5,934 nucleotides of DNA from an uncultured Clostridia bacterium. Lineage in GTDB: Bacteria > Bacillota > Clostridia > Oscillospirales > CAG-272. The notes under the pieces were generated by a model, which saw only the letters and a program-made list of their open reading frames with translations, ran no database searches and had not been told where the DNA came from. Position 1 is the first letter of the stretch. Each line of letters begins with the position of its first letter. The stretch lies in the NCBI GenBank assembly GCA_946641795.1, contig CAMPBZ010000075.1, positions 1-5,934 on the forward strand. Reading direction: 5' to 3'. This document shows positions 1 through 5,151 of this stretch, in pieces. The translations under genes and the position numbers were made by a program.

Positions 1-6
1 CCCCGG

Positions 7-95
7 TGGTGCCGGTGACCGGGATCGAACCGGTACGATACTTTCGTATCACGGGATTTTAAGTCCCGGGCGTCTGCCAGTTCCGCCACACCGGC
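7..95 (-). tRNA. tRNA-Leu (anticodon UAA)
   Basis: Read on the minus strand, this folds as a long-variable-arm tRNA. A 7-bp acceptor stem pairs 89-95 with 11-17. The anticodon loop is CTTAAAA, giving anticodon UAA for leucine UUA codons. The variable arm is a short hairpin (GATACGAAAGTATC) and the T arm contains GGTTCGATCC. The discriminator A is at position 10, and the terminal CCA is encoded at 9-7, so the mature 3' end needs only trimming. The 89-nt length including CCA fits a class II leucine tRNA. It has its own promoter about 50 bp upstream. Any terminator or downstream tRNA lies beyond the left edge. Confidence 0.97.
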
Positions 96-143
96 GCTTT
101 CACCGTGGAACTTCTCGCGTCCCGCTTTCGGTTCGCGTTGCTT

Positions 144-172
144 ATTATAGCACGCTTCGGGAGATTTGTCAA
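144..172 (-). promoter_or_regulatory. Consensus sigma-A promoter of the tRNA-Leu gene
   Basis: On the minus strand TTGACA (172-167) and TATAAT (149-144) are both perfect consensus hexamers with a 17-bp spacer. Transcription should start near position 137 and run into the tRNA after a leader of roughly 40 nt. A promoter this strong is usual for stable RNA genes. It sits downstream of the XRE stop codon, so the tRNA does not depend on read-through from that gene. Confidence 0.92.
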
Positions 173-216
173 CCCTTTTTGCCGAAAAATTGATTTTTCT
201 TTTTCGAGCGTTTTCG

Positions 217-435
217 TCAATTCTGCGGGTCGTGGTGGGGTGGCAAACCCAAAAAATAATCCGCCGACACCCCAAAATACCGGCAAAGCCGCTTCAAATC
301 CTCAATGCTCGGCTCGTTTTTGTCGGTCTCCAAATAGGAAATCTTCCGTTGCGTCGTTTTCAGCGCCTCGCCCAACTGCGCCTGCGTCAATCTGCGATCC
401 TGCCGCAGCTCCCGCAGCCTCTCCCCAAACGTCAT
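217..435 (-). CDS. Small XRE-family (Cro/C1-type) transcriptional regulator
   Basis: This 72-residue protein is almost entirely one helix-turn-helix domain. It begins MTFGERLRELRQDRRLTQ, continues with the helix-turn-helix (AQLGEALKTTQRKISYLE, about residues 19-36), and ends with the typical EPSIEDLKRLCRYFGVSADYFLGLP tail of single-domain XRE repressors (about residues 41-65), split here as EPSIEDLKRLCRYFG then VSADYFLGLP. There is no ligand-binding or peptidase domain. The start is supported by AAAGGCGG about 9 nt upstream of the ATG. The gene diverges from the YjbR-family gene at 610, and the region between holds two copies of a dyad element, so I infer autoregulation and possibly control of the neighbour. 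Such proteins can also be phage-derived repressors or antitoxins, but no phage gene or toxin partner is adjacent. Confidence 0.9.
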   Translation of the reverse strand: MTFGERLRELRQDRRLTQAQLGEALKTTQRKISYLETDKNEPSIEDLKRLCRYFGVSADYFLGLPPHHDPQN

Positions 436-461
436 ATCTCGTTACCGCCTTTCTTTCTTTT

Positions 462-490
462 ATTCTATCATAGACAAAAATCGTCTGCAA
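462..490 (-). promoter_or_regulatory. Probable promoter of the XRE regulator gene
   Basis: On the minus strand TTGCAG (490-485) and TAGAAT (467-462) are separated by 17 bp. The -35 is a weak match and the -10 a good one. An overlapping TATGAT (472-467) is an alternative -10 but has no -35 at proper spacing. The left dyad (471-487) lies inside the spacer, which would suit repression by the encoded protein. Confidence 0.5.
471..487. promoter_or_regulatory. Candidate XRE operator, left copy (imperfect dyad)
   Basis: The sequence TAGACAAAAATCGTCTG is an imperfect inverted repeat of AGAC and GTCT around an A-rich centre at about 479. It repeats the element at 495-513 in the same orientation. The two 16-bp cores differ at two positions. 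It falls between the proposed -10 and -35 of the XRE gene. That the XRE protein binds here is inference from position and symmetry. Confidence 0.6.
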
Positions 491-494
491 CGGG

Positions 495-513
495 TTAGAC
501 AAAAAATGTCTAA
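495..513. promoter_or_regulatory. Candidate XRE operator, right copy (perfect 7-5-7 dyad)
   Basis: TTAGACAAAAAATGTCTAA is a perfect inverted repeat with 7-bp arms and a 5-bp A-tract centre. It lies 25 bp centre to centre from the left copy, about two and a half helical turns. It is just upstream of the XRE promoter and 26 bp upstream of the -35 of the divergent YjbR-family gene, so a bound dimer could influence either direction. Confidence 0.65.
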
Positions 514-539
514 AAAGAGAAGACCAACCAGCTGGGAGC

Positions 540-568
540 TTGACAATTCCGCCGGGGCGGGGTATAAT
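540..568 (+). promoter_or_regulatory. Consensus sigma-A promoter of the YjbR-family gene
   Basis: TTGACA (540-545) and TATAAT (563-568) are both perfect, with a 17-bp spacer. Transcription should begin near 575, giving a leader of about 35 nt that contains the ribosome binding site. This is strong for a gene of unknown physiological role and suggests high or repressible expression. Confidence 0.92.
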
Positions 569-609
569 GAAAGGCGGATCGCATTTGACGAGAAAAGGAG
601 GGGAAGGCC

Positions 610-1254
610 GTGCTGTACGCATCCTGTTTTCCGAACGTTCCGGTTGACGAAACCGCTATGCGCGCGCTCGGTTTTTTGCCGCGGGAAAGCGGCGCTTGGC
701 TGTTGGAAAAGAAGGCTGAAACGCCCGGATTTTCCATCACATATCGCGTGGAAGGCAATTCCTGCCGTGTGGAGGTGACCGACACCGAAAGCGGCTGGGA
801 ATACGATTTGTTCAACGTTCCTTCCTCGGGCGGGGCAACGGTGCGCGCTTTGCGCGAGGAGGCGGAGGGCTTTCTGGCCGAGGTGGGTCGGCGGTGTTTT
901 GGCGTTCGCCCGCGCCGCGCCGAAGTCCTGCGCTATTGTAAAGAGACCTACGGAACCGAGGCCGACTACCCCTTTCAGGATAGCGACGCGCAGGTGGTGC
1001 GCAAACCGAGCGGCAAGTGGTACGGGCTGTTGATGACCATTCCTGCCGACAAGCTGATCCCCGGCAAACGGGGCGAGGTGGAAGTGATCAACCTGAAAGC
1101 AACGCCCGCGCGCATTGAAAATCCGGATTTTCGCTACGTTTTTCCGGCTTGGCATATGAACCGGAAGTATTGGATCAGCGTCCTTTTGGACAGCGCCATC
1201 CCGGAAGATCTTTTGCACACCCTCATCGACGAGAGCTACGGGTTGGTGAGATAG
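610..1254 (+). CDS. MmcQ/YjbR-family protein with N-terminal extension
   Basis: The protein has 214 residues. The C-terminal half (about 101-214) matches the MmcQ/YjbR fold, a small double-wing-like domain annotated as DNA-binding. Visible motifs are RYCKETYGTEADYPF (108-122), VVRKPSGKWYGLLM (129-142), EVINLKATP (158-166), FPAWHMNRKYWISVLLD (178-194) and LIDESYGLV (205-213). The N-terminal 95 or so residues are an additional segment, seen in longer Bacillota members, and have no motif I can name. The GTG start is chosen because AGGAGG (596-601) sits 8 nt upstream and a consensus promoter precedes it. The gene stands alone, divergent from the XRE regulator, and is followed by two terminator-like hairpins. 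The molecular role of the family is not well established. No signal peptide or membrane segment is visible. Confidence 0.88.
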   Translation: MLYASCFPNVPVDETAMRALGFLPRESGAWLLEKKAETPGFSITYRVEGNSCRVEVTDTESGWEYDLFNVPSSGGATVRALREEAEGFLAEVGRRCFGVRPRRAEVLRYCKETYGTEADYPFQDSDAQVVRKPSGKWYGLLMTIPADKLIPGKRGEVEVINLKATPARIENPDFRYVFPAWHMNRKYWISVLLDSAIPEDLLHTLIDESYGLVR

Positions 1255-1257
1255 GGA

Positions 1258-1379
1258 AAGGGGAAGACCTTGGGGGAGGGGAAAACTTTTTGCAAAAACC
1301 CGGCAAGCCGGGCGCCGGTTCTTGGTTTGCAGAAGTGATTTTATAACGCAGAAAAAATCCTCCCCCTCGCGCTCCCCTT
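1258..1379. repeat. 122-bp long imperfect palindrome after the YjbR-family gene
   Basis: The two ends are complementary: AAGGGGA (1258-1264) pairs with TCCCCTT (1373-1379), and GGGGGAGG (1272-1279) pairs with CCTCCCCC (1359-1366). Further in, TTGCAAAAACC (1290-1300) largely pairs with GGTTTGCAGAA (1324-1334). An apical hairpin CCCGG-CAAG-CCGGG (1299-1312) is nested inside. The layout resembles a small non-coding palindromic repeat, perhaps MITE-like, but no flanking target duplication is evident and copy number cannot be judged from one window. It begins 3 nt after the stop codon, so it could equally be a structured 3' untranslated region. Confidence 0.45.
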
Positions 1380-1420
1380 CTTTCAAAAAACTCCAACCAA
1401 GGGTTGGGAGTTTTTGAAAG
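1380..1420 (+). terminator. Probable intrinsic terminator of the YjbR-family gene
   Basis: CTCCAACC (1391-1398) pairs with GGTTGGGAG (1402-1410) with one bulged base and a 3-nt loop. The stem is flanked by an A run (1385-1390) and a T run (1411-1415). These runs can extend the stem outward to CTTTC/GAAAG at the edges. The A/T flanks would let it work in both directions, although no convergent gene is present. Confidence 0.7.
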
Positions 1421-1459
1421 CGGGATTATTCACTGCTTCGGGTGGGATTATTAATCAAG

Positions 1460-1485
1460 GGCAATGCGGCGCATTGCCTTTTTTT
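1460..1485 (+). terminator. Intrinsic terminator (second, stronger)
   Basis: GGCAATGC (1460-1467) and GCATTGCC (1471-1478) form a perfect 8-bp stem with a GGC loop, followed directly by seven T residues (1479-1485). It reads on the plus strand and probably backs up the hairpin at 1380-1420, insulating the downstream zinc-ribbon unit from the YjbR-family transcript. Confidence 0.88.
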
Positions 1486-1544
1486 GTTGCCAAAACTCCG
1501 ATTTTTTTCGCATTTTTGGCGCTCAAATGTTAACTTTTTGTGAA

Positions 1545-1579
1545 CTTTTGGGCAAAAAACGGTGTTTTTTGCCCAAAAG
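1545..1579. repeat. Perfect inverted repeat with 15-bp arms
   Basis: CTTTTGGGCAAAAAA (1545-1559) and TTTTTTGCCCAAAAG (1565-1579) are exact reverse complements separated by CGGTG. The A and T runs are at the apex, not after the stem, so it does not have terminator architecture. It lies about 120 bp upstream of the zinc-ribbon gene. A related but shorter pair, GCCAAAA (1489-1495) and TTTTGGC (1514-1520), precedes it. It could be an operator, a cruciform-forming site or a leader hairpin, depending on where transcription starts, which I cannot locate. Confidence 0.7.
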
Positions 1580-1607
1580 GGGTTGACGGCGCTGCCATAT
1601 ATATAGG

Positions 1608-1632
1608 GCGCGCACGCACGCGCACGCGCGCG
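1608..1632. other. 25-bp alternating purine/pyrimidine tract in the gene leader
   Basis: From 1608 to 1632 every step alternates G or A with C, mostly as CG and CA dinucleotides, the class of sequence that favours left-handed Z-DNA under negative supercoiling. Immediately before it is an alternating A/T run, ATATATATA (1597-1605), broken only by GG. The tract sits about 70 bp upstream of the zinc-ribbon start codon. Its structure and any regulatory effect are inference. Confidence 0.6.
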
Positions 1633-1700
1633 AGGGACACACCCGAACGGGCAAACCGAGCGACCCGCCCCAAAAAATTATTTTTAGGAGGAGAAAAAAG

Positions 1701-2021
1701 ATGTCTTTTGCCAAGTACTTTGAAGACAACTGCAAAATTGTTGAGGAGCGGGTAACGCTCGGTAAACAGGAGGAACGCCCCGTTTGGCTTTCGGTCACCC
1801 TTACCGAAACCGTTTACGCGCCGCTCAAACACAAGGCGCCCAAAAAAGTCAAGTACAAAACCAAAAAGCTTGTTTGCAGCGATTGCGGAACAAGCTTCTT
1901 TTTTGAAGGAGGCGAACAACGTTATTTTACCCGGCACAATCTGCGCGCGCCGAAGCGCTGCCGTGCCTGCCGCAAGGCGCGCCGGCAGAACCCGAAAAAC
2001 AAAAAACACAAGGAGGATTGA
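1701..2021 (+). CDS. Small zinc-ribbon protein (probable zinc-ribbon domain family)
   Basis: The protein has 106 residues. A four-cysteine zinc ribbon occupies residues 57-91: CSDC (Cys59, Cys62), then FFFEGGEQRYFTRHNLRAPKRC, here residues 66-87, and the second knuckle CRAC (Cys87, Cys90). The GEQ..Y.....L..PKRC..CR signature is that of the widespread, uncharacterised probable zinc-ribbon domain (zf-trcl type). The N-terminal 50 residues have no recognisable motif. A lysine/arginine-rich stretch (43-56) and the basic tail (91-105) suggest nucleic-acid or ribosome contact, which is inference. AGGAGG (1686-1691) lies 9 nt before the ATG. The stop codon is 3 nt before the next gene, so the two are co-translated. 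I could not find a well-spaced promoter in the upstream region. Confidence 0.87.
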   Translation: MSFAKYFEDNCKIVEERVTLGKQEERPVWLSVTLTETVYAPLKHKAPKKVKYKTKKLVCSDCGTSFFFEGGEQRYFTRHNLRAPKRCRACRKARRQNPKNKKHKED

Positions 2022-2024
2022 AGG

Positions 2025-2426
2025 ATGAGCGAAGAATTTGATTTTTCAACGCCGGAGGAGGACGCCGTTCTGGCATTTTTGCGCCGCTTGAAGGAGGGGC
2101 TTCCGCAAACCGACACCTGGATCGTCCACCCGATCAATTATCCCCGCATCAACGCGGCCGTTCAAAAGCTTCTCGCCGCCCTTCGGGAGGCGGAGGACAT
2201 TGAATACACCGTTGCGTTTGACGACCTGCTGGGAACCGATATGCGCCTGACGGTCTGGGGCTATGTGTTTGATTTTTACAGCTGCAAGGAGATTGCCGAG
2301 GCGCTCGCGCTTGCCGACACCTTTCAAATGGAGTCGATGAGAAACGGAAAGATCCGCCTTTGCTTTGCCTTTTGCAACGCGCGCATCCCGGTCTTTCCCA
2401 AATCCAAAGAGCCGCCCCGGCCGTAA
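2025..2426 (+). CDS. Hypothetical protein, 133 residues
   Basis: I do not recognise this family. It is supported as a gene by an ideal AGGAGG (2011-2016) 8 nt before the ATG, by a 3-nt gap to the upstream zinc-ribbon gene and by codon use like its neighbours. It starts with an acidic stretch (MSEEFDFSTPEEDAV), followed by probable amphipathic helices (about 13-24 and 41-56). Its middle is rich in hydrophobic and aromatic residues (about 60-90, including LTVWGYVFDFY) and looks like alternating strands. The C-terminus is a short proline-rich basic tail. There is no signal peptide, membrane helix or metal-binding motif. Its three cysteines are not arranged as a zinc site. It is probably cytosolic and functionally tied to the zinc-ribbon protein, but that rests on position only. 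Confidence 0.8.
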   Translation: MSEEFDFSTPEEDAVLAFLRRLKEGLPQTDTWIVHPINYPRINAAVQKLLAALREAEDIEYTVAFDDLLGTDMRLTVWGYVFDFYSCKEIAEALALADTFQMESMRNGKIRLCFAFCNARIPVFPKSKEPPRP

Positions 2427-2456
2427 CAGGCGGTTGAAAATTCTTCTGCAAAAAGC

Positions 2457-2485
2457 TTGCAATTGCAACAATTTTATGGTATGAT
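2457..2485 (+). promoter_or_regulatory. Promoter of the mrnC operon with overlapping palindrome
   Basis: TTGCAA (2457-2462) and TATGAT (2480-2485) are 17 bp apart, and TGG immediately before the -10 gives an extended -10 element. The -35 is the left half of a perfect 12-bp palindrome, TTGCAATTGCAA (2457-2468), which could be a regulator site. The start point should be near 2492, about 30 nt before mrnC. No terminator separates it from the preceding gene, so read-through from 2025-2426 is possible. Confidence 0.8.
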
Positions 2486-2522
2486 AAAAAATAATCATTT
2501 TAGGGAAAGGGGAGCCGCAGCA

Positions 2523-2921
2523 ATGGCACGACCCGCAGAGTGGACCATTCCGGCGCTGGCCTATCTTGGCGACGCGGTGATGGAAGTTTTTGTGCGCGAG
2601 CACCTGGTAGATGAGGGGCTGGCGCATTCGGCGGCGCTCAACCGCGCCGCGCTCAAATTTGTTTGCGCGCCGGCGCAGGCGGCGGCGGCCGAGCGGATCC
2701 TGCCGCTGTTGACCGAGGAGGAGCAAGGCTGGTTCCACCGCGGGCGCAACTCCAAGCATCTCAACTTCCCCAAAAGCGCCGACCCTGCCGACTACCGCAA
2801 GGCCACCGGGCTGGAAGTGCTGTTCGGCTACCTGCACGAGACCGGGCAACAGATCCGCGCCCGCGCGCTGTTTGCCGCCGGGTATGAATTGCCCGAAAAA
2901 ATGACGAAAGACGAGGAATAA
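2523..2921 (+). CDS. mrnC: Mini-ribonuclease III (MrnC)
   Basis: Mini-III is an RNase III catalytic domain without the double-stranded RNA-binding domain. In Bacillus subtilis it matures the 3' and 5' ends of 23S rRNA as a homodimer. The 132-residue length fits the family. Visible motifs are ALAYLGDAVMEVFVR (11-25), with catalytic Asp17 and nearby Glu21, RGRNSK (73-78), and YRKATGLEVLFGYL (91-104) with the second acidic catalytic residue Glu98. I chose the ATG at 2523 because AAAGGGGAG (2506-2513 approximately) is 9 nt upstream. The open frame extends back to an ATG at 2457, but that would start inside the -35 element and lacks a ribosome binding site. The next gene begins 4 nt after the stop, making this the first gene of a four-gene operon. 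Confidence 0.94.
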   Translation: MARPAEWTIPALAYLGDAVMEVFVREHLVDEGLAHSAALNRAALKFVCAPAQAAAAERILPLLTEEEQGWFHRGRNSKHLNFPKSADPADYRKATGLEVLFGYLHETGQQIRARALFAAGYELPEKMTKDEE

Positions 2922-2925
2922 AACA

Positions 2926-3429
2926 ATGAAAAATCCGAAAATCAAAATCACCGTGCGCGACTTTGGTACCATGACCGCCGAGCTCTACCCCGAAAAAGCG
3001 CCCAACACCGTGCGCAATTTTCTTTCGCTGGTGGATAGCGGCTTCTTTTCCGGTATGATCTTCCACCGCGTTATCAAAGGCTTTATGATCCAGGGCGGCG
3101 GATTTACCGAGGACTTTTCCGAAAAGCGCGCCGCCGCCATTCCCGGCGAGTTCCGCGCCAACGGCTTTATGGCAAACGACCTGCACCACGCGCCCGGCGT
3201 GCTTTCTATGGCGCGCACGAGCGACCCCAACTCGGCCTCCTCGCAGTTCTTCATTATGCACGGCGACGCCGGGTATCTGGATAGCCAGTACGCCGGCTTT
3301 GGCAAGGTGATTGAGGGGCTGGACGTGGTGGATCGCATTGCAAACGTGAAAACCGGGCGCCTCGGCTGGTACGAGGACGTTCCCAAAAACCCGGTGGTCA
3401 TCGAGGCCATCGAGCGCATTGAGGATTGA
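2926..3429 (+). CDS. Peptidyl-prolyl cis-trans isomerase, cyclophilin type
   Basis: This is a single-domain, 167-residue cyclophilin, which speeds cis-trans isomerisation of X-Pro bonds during protein folding. There is no signal peptide, so it should be cytosolic. The active-site segment FHRVIKGFMIQGG (46-58) provides Arg48, Phe53, Met54 and Gln56, equivalent to Arg55, Phe60, Met61 and Gln63 of human cyclophilin A. GVLSMARTSDPNSASSQFFI (91-110) is the second hallmark. At the position of cyclophilin A Trp121 this protein has Tyr117 (GDAGYLD), a change often seen in bacterial members with low cyclosporin sensitivity. GAGGA (2913-2917) lies within the end of mrnC, 8 nt before the ATG. It is the second gene of the mrnC operon. 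It resembles the cytosolic PpiB type, but substrates cannot be inferred. Confidence 0.95.
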   Translation: MKNPKIKITVRDFGTMTAELYPEKAPNTVRNFLSLVDSGFFSGMIFHRVIKGFMIQGGGFTEDFSEKRAAAIPGEFRANGFMANDLHHAPGVLSMARTSDPNSASSQFFIMHGDAGYLDSQYAGFGKVIEGLDVVDRIANVKTGRLGWYEDVPKNPVVIEAIERIED

Positions 3430-3444
3430 TAAAGGAGAGAGAAA

Positions 3445-3927
3445 ATGAACACGCAGCTTTTGAAATTGTTGAACCGTGACAGCCGCACCTCGGTCAAGGA
3501 CCTTGCCACAATGCTCGGCCTTTCGGAGGAGCAGGTGCGCGCCGAAATTGCGGAAATGGAGCGCGAAGGCGTTATTCGCGGCTACAAGGCTGTTATTGAC
3601 TGGGAGAGGCTGGACGACGCCAACGTTTCGGCCATCATCGAGCTGAAAGTAACGCCCAAAACCGGCCTGGGATTTGAGGAGATTGCCGCCAAGGTGATGC
3701 GCTACCCCGAGGTGGAGTCGGTTTATCTGATGTCCGGTGTGTACGACCTGAACGTGGTGGTCAAGGGGCGCACCTTCCACGAGGTTGCAAAGTTTGTGGC
3801 CAAGGAGCTTTCCACCATCGAGTCGGTCACTTCCACCGCAACGCATTTTGTCCTGCGCCGCTACAAGGAAATGGACGTTGAGCTTTTGGGCGACGGCGAG
3901 GACGAGAGAGGCAGTTATTCGCTGTGA
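3445..3927 (+). CDS. Lrp/AsnC-family transcriptional regulator
   Basis: The protein has 160 residues in the usual two parts. An N-terminal helix-turn-helix (about 1-50) has LLKLLNRDSRTSVKDLATML followed by recognition helix SEEQVRAEIAEMEREG (27-42). A C-terminal RAM domain (about 62-145) senses small molecules, typically amino acids. Its MSGVYDLNVVV segment (96-106) carries the Gly98...Asp101 loop where effectors usually bind. AAAGGAG (3431-3437) is 7 nt before the ATG. Its stop overlaps the aminotransferase start (TGATG), so the two are translationally coupled. The pairing mirrors Bacillus subtilis yugG-yugH (alaR-alaT), where the regulator controls alanine transaminase. By analogy I infer autoregulation and response to alanine or another amino acid. 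The short acidic tail (about 149-160) is outside the conserved domain. Confidence 0.93.
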   Translation: MNTQLLKLLNRDSRTSVKDLATMLGLSEEQVRAEIAEMEREGVIRGYKAVIDWERLDDANVSAIIELKVTPKTGLGFEEIAAKVMRYPEVESVYLMSGVYDLNVVVKGRTFHEVAKFVAKELSTIESVTSTATHFVLRRYKEMDVELLGDGEDERGSYSL

Positions 3928-5102
3928 TGGACTACGAAAAAATCCTTTCCCCAACGGTGGCTTCGCTTCCGCCTTCGGGGATCCGCAAATTCTTTGATAT
4001 TGCCGGAACCATGACGGGCGTGATCTCGCTCGGCGTGGGCGAGCCGGATTTCCAAACCCCCTGGGAGATCCGCAACGCCGGCATCCGTTCGCTGGAAAAC
4101 GGCAAAACGCGCTACACCGCCAATCGCGGGCTGGAAACCCTCTGCCGCGAAATTGCCGACTACCAGAAGCGCAAATATGACCTTTGCTACGACCCGGCAA
4201 CCGAAATTATGGTCACCGTCGGCGGCTCCGAGGGCATTGACGCCGCCATTCGCGCCATGGTCACGCCGGGCGACGAGGTCATCATTCCCCAGCCCAGCTA
4301 CGTTTGCTACGAGCCGCTGGTGCGGATGGCGGGCGGCGTCCCGGTCATTCTGGAAACCACGGCCGAGTACGATTTTAAGGTCACGCCGCAAATGCTCCGC
4401 GGCGCGCTGACTGCAAAAACCAAGCTCCTCATTTTGCCCTATCCCTGCAACCCCACCGGCGCCATTATGGAAAAAGCCGACCTGGAAGCGCTTGCCGAGG
4501 CGTTGCGCGAAACCAATGTGATGGTCCTTTCGGATGAGATTTACGCCGAGCTGACCTTTGGCGGCCGGCGCCACGTTTCCATTGCCGCAGTTCCCGGAAT
4601 GCGGGAGCGTACGGTGGTGGTCAACGGCTTTTCCAAGGCCTTTTCTATGACCGGTTGGCGCCTGGGCTATGCCTGCGCGCCCGCGCCGGTTCTCAAACAG
4701 ATGGTCAAGATCCACCAGTACGCCATTATGTGCGCGCCCACCACCGCGCAGTACGCCGCCATTGAGGCGCTGCGCAACGGGGACGAGGCCGTTGCCGCAA
4801 TGAAAGAGGAATACGACCTGCGCCGCCGCCTGATTGTGAACGGCTTTAACGAGCTGGGGCTTGCCTGCCGCACGCCGCTGGGCGCGTTCTATGCTTTCCC
4901 CTGCATTCGTTCCACCGGCCTGACCAGCGAGGAGTTTTGCGAAAAATTGCTCTATTCGCAAAAGGTTGCCGTGGTTCCGGGTACGGCGTTCGGCAAAGGC
5001 GGCGAGGGCTTTATCCGCGCTTCCTATTGCTATTCCACCGAGCATATTTCCGAGGCTTTGCGCCGCATTGCAAAGTTCTTGCAGGAACTTAAACAAGGCT
5101 GA
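3927..5102 (+). CDS. PLP-dependent class I/II aminotransferase (alanine transaminase-like)
   Basis: The protein has 391 residues and is a fold-type I aminotransferase. Visible landmarks are SLGVGEPDF (34-42), YPCNPTG (172-178) with Asn175 for the cofactor ring, DEIY (203-206) with Asp203 pairing the pyridine nitrogen, and SKAFSMTGWRLGY with Schiff-base Lys237. Arg364 in GFIRASY should hold the substrate carboxylate. The family moves amino groups between amino acids and 2-oxo acids. Coupling to an Lrp-type regulator, as in Bacillus alaR-alaT, suggests alanine/pyruvate exchange, but aspartate, aromatic or N-acetyl-diaminopimelate specificity cannot be excluded. The ATG at 3927 shares a base with the lrp stop. 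A GTG at 3924 is an alternative adding one residue. The nearest purine-rich element is about 15 nt upstream, so translation probably relies on coupling. It is the last gene before a strong terminator. Confidence 0.92.
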   Translation: MDYEKILSPTVASLPPSGIRKFFDIAGTMTGVISLGVGEPDFQTPWEIRNAGIRSLENGKTRYTANRGLETLCREIADYQKRKYDLCYDPATEIMVTVGGSEGIDAAIRAMVTPGDEVIIPQPSYVCYEPLVRMAGGVPVILETTAEYDFKVTPQMLRGALTAKTKLLILPYPCNPTGAIMEKADLEALAEALRETNVMVLSDEIYAELTFGGRRHVSIAAVPGMRERTVVVNGFSKAFSMTGWRLGYACAPAPVLKQMVKIHQYAIMCAPTTAQYAAIEALRNGDEAVAAMKEEYDLRRRLIVNGFNELGLACRTPLGAFYAFPCIRSTGLTSEEFCEKLLYSQKVAVVPGTAFGKGGEGFIRASYCYSTEHISEALRRIAKFLQELKQG

Positions 5103-5110
5103 TCTTATCC

Positions 5111-5141
5111 AAAGAAACCCGGTTTTCCGGGTTTCTTTTTT
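5111..5141 (+). terminator. Intrinsic terminator of the mrnC-aminotransferase operon
   Basis: GAAACCCGG (5114-5122) and CCGGGTTTC (5127-5135) form a perfect 9-bp stem with a TTTT loop. Six T residues follow and an A run precedes it, extending the stem. It starts 8 nt after the aminotransferase stop codon. Confidence 0.96.
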
Positions 5142-5151
5142 GGTTGATAAT

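Noticed and set aside
184..199. GAAAAAT-TG-ATTTTTC hairpin between the XRE gene and the tRNA promoter, as a terminator for the XRE gene.
   Set aside because: The stem is almost entirely A/T and 7 bp long, too weak to call as an intrinsic terminator.
217..435. The XRE protein as an antitoxin or phage repressor in a mobile module.
   Set aside because: No toxin, integrase or phage gene is adjacent. The neighbour on one side is a tRNA and on the other a divergent YjbR-family gene. Although tRNA genes are common integration sites, no duplicated tRNA end was seen.
460..1386. A 308-codon minus-strand open frame opposite the YjbR-family gene.
   Set aside because: The plus strand has a consensus promoter, ribosome binding site and family motifs. 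The antisense frame has no recognisable domain and would also run through the divergent control region.
1583..1605. TTGACG followed by TATATA as a promoter for the zinc-ribbon gene.
   Set aside because: The spacer is only 9-11 bp, too short for sigma-A. No other hexamer pair with 16-18 bp spacing was found, so the promoter is left unassigned.
2457..2522. An upstream ATG that would extend Mini-RNase III by 22 residues.
   Set aside because: It would fall inside the -35 element of the best promoter, lacks a ribosome binding site and adds residues not typical of the family.
2761..4200. A 479-codon minus-strand open frame across cyclophilin and the Lrp gene.
   Set aside because: It lies antisense to three well-identified genes, has low-complexity composition and no recognisable domain.
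3915..5096. A 393-codon open frame on the minus strand lying antisense to the aminotransferase.
   Set aside because: It mirrors the aminotransferase reading frame in GC-rich DNA. The plus-strand protein has a full set of PLP-enzyme motifs, whereas the antisense translation shows no recognisable domain.
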